A DNA stretch of 64,000 nucleotides, from positions 15,062,875-15,126,874 of the forward strand of contig CM036775.1 in NCBI GenBank assembly GCA_020796225.1, read 5' to 3'. Positions 12,401 to 21,400 of this stretch are shown one piece after another. A program made the translations under genes and the position numbers. A model generated the notes under the pieces. It saw only the letters and a program-made list of their open reading frames with translations, did not search any database and was not told the origin of the DNA. This DNA is from Arion vulgaris (taxonomy: Eukaryota > Mollusca > Gastropoda > Stylommatophora > Arionidae). Position 1 is the first letter of the stretch; each line of letters opens with the position of its first letter.

Positions 12401-15400
12401 ACAGGTGTAACAGACATAAGAAAACACAGGTGTAACAGATATAACAAGAAAACACAGGTGTAACAGAAATAACAAGAAAACACAGGTGTAACAGAATAAC
12501 AAGAAAACACAGGTGTAACAAGAAAACACAGGTGTAACAGACATAAGAAAATACAGGTGTAACAGATATAAAGAAACACAGGTGTAACAGAATAAGAAAA
12601 CACAGGTGTAACAGATATAACAAGAAAACACAGGTGTAACAGATATAACAAGAAAACACAGGTGTAACAGAAATAACAAGAAAACACAGGTGTAACAGAC
12701 ATAAGAAAATACAGGTGTAACAGATATAACAAGAAAACACAGGTGTAACAGACATAAGAAAACACAGGTGTAACAGATATAACAAGAAAACACAGGTGTA
12801 ACAGAAATAACAAGAAAACACAGGTGTAACAGATATAACAAGAAAGGAAAAACACAGGTGTAACATAAAACACAGGTGTAACAGGATAACAAGAAAACAC
12901 AGGTGTAAAGACATAAGAAAATACAGGTGTAACAGAATAACAAGAAACACAGGTGTAACAGACATAAGAAAACACAGGTGTAACAGACATAACAAGAAAA
13001 CACAGGTGTAACAGAATAACAAGAAACACAGGTGTAACAGACATAACAAGAAAACACAGGTGTAAAAGAAAACACAGGTGTAACAGAGATAACAAGAAAA
13101 CACAGGTGTAACAGACATAAGAAAACACAGGTGTAACAGACATAACAAGAAAACACAGGTGTAAAGAATAAGAAAAACAGGTGTAACAGACATAACAAGA
13201 AAACACAGTGTAAAGATAACAAAAAAACACAGGTGTAACAGAATAACAAGAAAACACAGGTGTAACAGACATAACAAGAAAACACAGGTGTAAAAGACAT
13301 AACAAGAAAACACAGGTGTAACAGACATAACAAGAAAACACAGGTGTAACAGACATAAGAAAACACAGGTGTAACAGACATAACAAGAAAACACAGGTGT
13401 AACAGACATAACAAGAAAACACAGGTGTAACAGACATAACAAGAAAACACAGGTGTAACAGAAAACACAGGTGTAACAGAGATAACAAGAAAACACAGGT
13501 GTAACAGACATAAGAAAAACAGGGTAACAGACATAACAGAAAACACAGGTGTAACAGACAAAGAAAACACAGGTGTAACAGACATAACAAGAAAACACAG
13601 GTGTAACAGAAATAACAAGAAAACACAGGTGTAACAGACATAAGAAAACACAGGTGTAACAGAATAAAAGAAAACACAGGTGTAAAGAATAACAAGAAAA
13701 CACAGGTGTAACAGAGATAAAAGAAAACACAGGTGTAACAGACATAAGAAAATACAGGTGTAACAGATATAACAGAAAATACAGGTGTAACAGACATAAC
13801 AAGAAACAGGTGTAACAGATATAACAAGAAAACACAGGTGTAACAGAAATAACAAGAAAACACAGGTGTAACAGACATAACAAGAAAACACAGGTGTAAC
13901 AGAAAACACAGGTGTAACAGGATAACAAGAAAACACAGGTGTAACAGACATAAGAAAATACAGGTGTAACAGACATAACAAGAAAACACAGGTGTACCAA
14001 ACACAACAAGAAAACACAGGTGTACTAGGAAAAAATATTTTAACTGCTTCACAAGGGAACTAACTAAGTACTTTTGAAGCGAGAGATGAGTACCTTAGAT
14101 CCACGTCACAGAGACTGCACATGTCTCCTTCTATCATTCATTCTCCTCTTATCATTTACTTTCTATCTATCTTTCTCTCTTTCTTTCTGTGTCTGTCTCT
14201 CTCTCTCTCTCTCTGTCCCTCTCTGTCGTCCCTCTCTTCTGTTTCTCTCTTCTTTTCCTTCTTCTCTTCTCTCTCTCTCTCCTCTCTTTCTTTCTCTCTG
14301 TCTGTCTGTCTTTCTTTCTCTTTCTCTCGGTCTGTCTATCTCTTTCTTTATCTTTCTCTCTGTGTCTCTCTTTCTTTCTCTCTGTCTGTCTGTCTTTCTT
14401 TCTCTCGGTCTGTATCTCTTTCTTTATCTTTCTCTCTGTCTCTCTTTCTTTCTCTTTGTCTGTCTCATCTCTGTCTCTCTCTTTCTTTCTTTGTCTGTCT
14501 ATCTCTCTTCCCTCTCTTTCTCCCCTTATCTTTCTCTCGTGTCTGTCTCATCTCTCTCTCTTTCTATCTCTCTCTCTTCCTCTCTCTGTCTATCTCTCTC
14601 TCTGTCTCTCCTTGACTAACCTGTAATGAGTATGTCATCTCCTCTCTATCACCCTTGATCATGGCCAGACAGTCTGGTTGCCTCTGAGGGAGACTGAGTA
14701 ACTTCAGAGGGTTCTTCTGTTGGCCACCCTGATAGTGTTTGAACCTGTACCATATAACATACATCAGCAAGGAGCTAGGAATATTATGACATAGCTACAT
14801 ATACATACACAAGGAACTGATGGAACAAGACATACACATACGATGAACTGATGGAACAAGACATACACATATGATGAACTGATGGAACAAGACATACACA
14901 TACGATACACTGATGGAACAAGACATACACATACGATACACTGATGGAACAAGACATACACATACGATGTACTGATGGAACAAGACATACACATACGATG
15001 CACTGATGGAACAAGACATAATCATACGATGCACTGATGGAACAAGACAACACATATGATGAACTGATGGAACAAGACATAAACATACGATGAACTGATG
15101 GAACAAGACATAAACATATGATGAGCTGATGGAACAAGACATACACATATGATGCACTGATGGAACAAGACATACACATACGATGAACTGATGGAACAAG
15201 ACATACACATACTAGAACTGAAGGAACAAGAAAACATATAAAATGTCATGGAACAAGACAGACATATATGAGATGCAGATGAACAAGACAGCATATATGA
15301 CATGCAGATGGAACAAGACAGACATATATGACATGCAGATGGAACAAGACAGACATATATGACATGCAGATGGAACAAGACAGACATATATGACATGCAG

Positions 15401-18400
15401 ATGGAACAAGACAGACATATATGACATGCAGATGGAACAAGACAGGCATATATGACATGCAGATGGAACAAGACAGGCATATATGACATGCAGATGGAAC
15501 AAGACAGGCATATATGACATGCAGATGGAACAAGACAGACATATATGACATGCAGATGGAACAAGACAGGCATATATGACATGCAGATGGAACAAGACAG
15601 ACATATATGACATGCAGATGGAACAAGACAGACATATATGACATGCAGATGGAACAAGACAGGCATATATGACATGCAGATGGAACAAGACAGACATATA
15701 TGACATGCAGATGGAACAAGACAGGCATATATGACATGCAGATGAAACAAGACAGACATATATGACATGCAGATGAAACAAGACAGGCATATATGAATGC
15801 AGATGAACAAGACAGAATATATGACATGCAGATGGAACAAGACAGACATATATGACATGCAGATGAAACAAGACAGGCATATATGACATGCAGATGGAAC
15901 AAGACAGACATCTATGAGATGCAGATGAAACAAGACAGACATCTATAAGATGCGATGAAATAAGACAGACATATATGAGATGCGATGAAATAAGACAGAC
16001 ATATATGAGATCCCAATAAACAAACCAGTCAGACACATACAAGCAATCTGTTTTCTGCCATTCATCTAACACTCCCTAGCCAGCGTATTGGATTAAACCT
16101 TCATGACAGTAAGATAATTAATTGTGATTGGAATAAATTATAAAAATCCTTATTGTTTCTCTCATTCTTCACAATTTTCAACCTTGTTAGGTACAAAGAT
16201 TTGTCTTAAGACTGTTCTCAGAGTTCTATAATAAGCGTCAAATAAGGTGCTACTGAAAAATGCTTAGAATGCCCAGGACCAGCTTTCCCAATGTGGGCGG
16301 ACCGCCCCAGTGGGCGCTGAAGCGTTCTAGGAAGGAGGAAGGGGGCAGGCAATTAGGGTCGGTGGCTCCTTAAAGAAGAAATTAATCATATATATTTTAA
16401 AATAAATTATTTTCGTGATTTTGCGACTGAATAATTATTTTAAATTTGAATTCTGCATTTTAATTCATCTTATGCCCGTCTTACATGATCCATTTGTTCA
16501 TCAATTTTCTAATTCACGCATATAATCATTTGAAAATTGACCATGTGTGACAGAAATATATATCAATTTTCTATGTCAAAGGGAAAATAGAGCATGTATA
16601 TATGGGAAGGAGGGCGTTAGCAAACTGTTATAATGGGTGGGGGAGGTGTGGGGGTCGTTACAAAGTTTATGACGTGCAAAGTGGGCTGAAAAAGTTTAGA
16701 AATCAATACCCTGGACAGAAAAGAGAGAAAAAAACAAGGACAAACTGTAAGACTTACATATCGTGGAGCATAACTGGCACAGCATACAATCGCTCTTAGG
16801 CTCGTATCACATAGAGACCACAAAGAGTGGTTTAACAAATGGTGGATATGGAGCGGTTGAAGAAGATATAACTGATAAATAATACATTGTGATAATATGA
16901 CACCATTTCAAAACTGTGATTTTGATAACATCACCCATCATGTTTCAGCAAACGGAAGAATAACTAATGAAATTCAACACAGATGCAACAAAGCAAATCA
17001 AATAATAGGACAAATGGCGCCAATTTTAAGATGCAAACACGTCACCATGAACACAAAAAGAGCAATGTTCAACACAATCTTTCTCCCACATTATGCTACC
17101 AGTGCCAAACCTGGACACTGACAACAAATGACAGAAGAAAACTAGTCACGACAGAGATGAAGTGTCTACACAGAATGCTGGGTGTAACAAGAAGAGACCG
17201 GTTGAGAAATGAAGACATCAGGAAAAAGTGGGTACAACATCAGTACTGAACTTCATCAAGAAACAACAAATTAAATGGTTCGCATGCAGTAAGCAGATTA
17301 CCAACAGACAGTGCACCTCAAAGAACAATGCTGCTCCGATACATCGGGTACAAAGCAAAAGGCCGGCCACGCAAAAGATGGACCTCAAAGATAACAGAGG
17401 AGACGAAAGACTATCTACGAAGCACATACAAGAACCCGTTTTAGAAATCTCTTCTTGACCTTACACTGTGAGGCAAACAGTTTTAGAAATCTCTTCTTGA
17501 TCTGACACTGTGAGGCAAACAGTTTTAGAAATCTCTTCTTGACCTGACACTGTGAGGCAAACAGTTTTATAAATCTCTTCTTGACCTGACGCTGTGAGGC
17601 AAACAGTTTTAGAAATCTCTTCTTGACCTGACGCTGTGAGGCAAACAGTTTTAGAAATCTCTTCTTGACCTGACCCTGTGAGGCAAACAGTTTTAGAAAT
17701 CTCTTCTGACCTGATACTGTGAGGCAAACAGTTTTAGAAATCTCTTCTTGACCTGACGCTGTGAGACCAACAGTTTTAGAAATCTCTTCTTGACCTGACG
17801 CTGTGAGACAAACAGTTTTAGAAATCTCTTCTTGACCTGACGCTGTGAGGCAAACAGTTTTAGAAATCTCTTCTTGACCTGACGCTGTGAGACCAACAGT
17901 TTTAGAAATCTCTTCTTGACCTGACGCTGTGAGACAAACAGTTTTAGAAATCTCTTCTTGACCTGACGCTGTGATGCAAACAGTTTTAGAAATCTCTTCT
18001 TGACCTGACGCTGTGAGGCAAACAGTTTTAAAATCTCTTCTGACCTGAGCTTGAGACAAACAGTTTTAGAAATCTCTTCTGACCTGCGCTTGAGGCAAAC
18101 AGTTTTACAATCTCTTCTTGACCTGACACTGTGAGGCAAACAGTTTTAGAAATCTCTTCTGACCTGACACTGTGAGGCAAACAGTTTTAGAAATTTCTTG
18201 ACCTGACACTGTGAGGCAAACAGTTTTAGAAATCTCTTCTGACCTGACGCTGTGAGACAAACAGTTTTAGAAATTTCTTCTTGACCTGACACTGTGAGGC
18301 AAACAGTTTTAGAAATCTCTTTTTGACCTGACACTGTGAGGCAAACAGTTTTAGAAATCTCTTCTGACCTGACGCTGTGAGGCAAACAGTTTAGAAATCT

Positions 18401-21400
18401 CTTCTTGACCTGACGCTGTGAGGCAAACAGTTTTAGTAAACATCTTCTGACCTGACACTGAGGCAAACAGTTTTAGAAATTTCTGACCTGGCTTAGGCAA
18501 CAATTTAGAAATCTCTTCTTGACCTGACACTGTGAGGCAAACAGTTTTATAAATCTCTTCTTGACCTGACACTGTGAGGCAAACAGTTTTAGAAATCCTT
18601 CTGACCTCGACACTGTGAGGCAAACAGTTAGAAATCTCTCTTGACCTGACGCTAGAGACCAACAGTTTTAAAATCTCTTCTTGACCTGACGCTGGAGGCA
18701 AACAGTTTTAGAAATCTCTTCTTGACCTGACGCTGTGAGGCAAACAGTTTTAGAAATCTCTTCTTGACCTGACGCTGTGAGACAAACAGTTTTAGAAATC
18801 TCTTCTTGACCTGACGCTGTGAGGCAAACAGTTTTAGAAATCTCTTCTTGATCTGACACTGTGAGGCAAACAGTTTTAGAAATCTCTTCTTGACCTGACA
18901 CTGTGAGGCAAACAGTTTTAGAAATCTCTTCTTGACCTGACGCTGTGAGGCAAACAGTTTTAGAAATCTCTTCTTGACCTGACGCTGTGAGGCAAACAGT
19001 TTTAGAAATCTCTTCTTGACCTGACGCTGTGAGGCAAACAGTTTTAGAAATCTCTTCTTGATCTGACACTGTGAGGCAAACAGTTTTAGAAATCTCTTCT
19101 TGACCTGACACTGTGAGGCAAACAGTTTTAGAAATCTCTTCTTGACCTGACGCTGTGAGACAAACAGTTTTAGAAATCTCTTCTTGACCTGACGCTGTGA
19201 GGCAAACAGTTTTAGAAATCTCTTCTTGATCTGACACTGTGAGGCAAACAGTTTTAGAAATCTCTTCTTGACCTGACACTGTGAGGCAAACAGTTTTAGA
19301 AATCTCTTCTTGACCTGACGCTGTGAGGCAAACAGTTTTAGAAATCTCTTCTTGACCTGACGCTGTGAGGCAAACAGTTTTAGAAATCTCTTCTTGACCT
19401 GACGCTGTGAGGCAAACAGTTTTAGAAATCTCTTCTTGATCTGACACTGTGAGGCAAACAGTTTTAGAAATCTCTTCTTGACCTGACACTGTGAGGCAAA
19501 CAGTTTTAGAAATCTCTTCTTGACCTGACGCTGTGAGGCAAACAGTTTTAGAAATCTCTTCTTGACCTGACACTGTGAGGCAAACAAGATTGGAGAAAGA
19601 TAGAAGAACCCATCATGTGCCGACGGTCAGTGAAAAATACTGGTCCATAACCATATTTCCCTATATTCTTCTTCTTTGAACGCTCCATATCGACTACTTG
19701 TTAACCACTCTGTGTGATTGGTATGTGACCTGAGCCTAAGAGCGATTGTACACTGTGCAAGCTATGCGCCTACAAGTAGGCCAGCATATCCAATTTCTTC
19801 GATGTTTTTATTTACTAGGTAACTTCCTAGGTCCTACATCAATCGCCTCCTATGACATGCCATGTAGGTTGCAGTGTTACTATTCTTTGCTTGTCTTGCA
19901 GGCCCCAGCACCACAGGGGCCACACTATATACCATGTGTTATAAAAAGGTTCCTAAAAATCCTACAATCACACAAAACTGTACACATACCTGGTGGCCAC
20001 ATCTTGATGCAGGTCGGGTGATATAATATCGCTGACATCTCGGCCTAGAATGTTGGGATATGTATCCTCCGAGTCCACAATTAGTGGAATCCCTGAGCGC
20101 AGTACCAACGTTACTTCAGGCTCATTAAATAAAGGTGCCCTTGCGTAGATTAGGTAAAATATAAATATTATAAGTAGACTTCTTAGTGCCCAAGGTCTGG
20201 CCAACCATTGGATAGTAAATCTCAGCACCCACAGCAGGAACCGTGTTGAGCCCCTATTGAACAAAAAAAAGCATCAGTTGAATTAGAGTGTCTTCTTCTT
20301 CTTCTTTTGTCATCACACTGTTACCGGGTTGTTGCCCAGTGTCGTGGTTTTCTGTTTTTGTCTTGCGCTGTTCTGGTGGCTTGTGCGATTGTTATTTTTG
20401 CTCTTTCACAGGATTCTGCTACGCCATCTAACCATCTTTTCCATGGTCTTCCTCTTGTCTTCTTTTCCCAATATTCTGTTGTAGAAGACTGTATACTGTG
20501 GAGTTTGGATGCATTCTTATTAAGTGGTCAAACCACTTCATTCTTTGTTTCTCAATGTAATTCAAGCAAGGTTCTGTGCCAACTTTCTTTCTTATGCTGA
20601 TGTTGGTGACTCTGTCTTTTCTAGTGTTGTTGGTAACTTTTCGCAGGCAACACATTTCACATGTAGTTATTTTTTGTGACTGCGCTTTGCTCATTGTCCA
20701 TGTTTGGCTCTGGTAACACAAAGTAGGTATAAAAATGCTGTTGATCATCTGTTGCTTAGCTGTCAGTGAAATGTTTGGGTGCCTTAACAATGGGACTAGC
20801 TGGTAGAGTGTCACTGCTGCACAATATGCATTCATTTTTCAGTGGGATAAACATATGCAAACTTTAGATCTCTTAATGTTAATGATGGTCTCCAAGGATG
20901 CACAATCTGCTCGTTTCAAAAGATCCTCATTTGTTATATTTGGCCAGAAAAATTACAAGATTCATTAAGAGATGAATGATGGAGGTGGTTTGGACATATA
21001 TGTTGTATGCCAGTGGGGGCATTGACACCTCTCAGATGGACAACGGATGGGTAGAGAAGGCATCGATGCTAAAAGGAAACATGGAGAAGAACGGTGGAGA
21101 GAGTTGAAGGAGTGTGGCCTGACGTGGGAGATGGTTGGTAGAAAGGTAGCAGAATGGGAACAGTGGAAGTCTCTTGTGGAAGTTGTATGTATCGATAGAG
21201 ACACGAAGAGGATATAGATAGAACTTTAGAGCAGAGGCAGGAGCAGGTCTTGCAGCCATGAATAGTCTATCAACAACGGTAGGGTAGTTATGGTTTCTCA
21301 TAATTAACACAAGATGGTAATGAAGAAACAAACAATGAACTCAGAGAAAGAACTAAGCAGATACCAGTGGAAAAGAGCTAAGGAAGAGACGCTGGCGATG

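Noticed and set aside
11036..14052. Minus-strand ORFs of 993, 930, 558 and 411 codons rich in Cys, Leu, Phe and Val
   Set aside because: They are translations of the 28-bp minisatellite in three frames. Only the small part at 11093-11231 is real coding sequence (GCNT exon 4).
14074..14626. Plus-strand Ser/Leu/Phe-rich ORFs
   Set aside because: Translation of the CT microsatellite.
14764..16072. Minus-strand ORFs of 79-306 codons (MSCSIS and VLFHLHVIY type repeats)
   Set aside because: Translations of the 31-bp array; several frames are open equally.
17433..19586. CRISPR-like array
   Set aside because: The units follow one another without spacers and the window is eukaryotic.
17415..19587. 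Minus-strand ORFs of 214-311 codons with a 14-residue repeat ([14 protein letters not shown] type)
   Set aside because: The 42-bp unit is a multiple of three, so several frames stay open at once. No start, splice or domain context supports a protein.
19968..20264. A separate small membrane-protein gene
   Set aside because: The ORF lacks an ATG, has a good acceptor and donor, and its phases fit GCNT exons 1 and 3 exactly, so it is best read as the signal-anchor exon.
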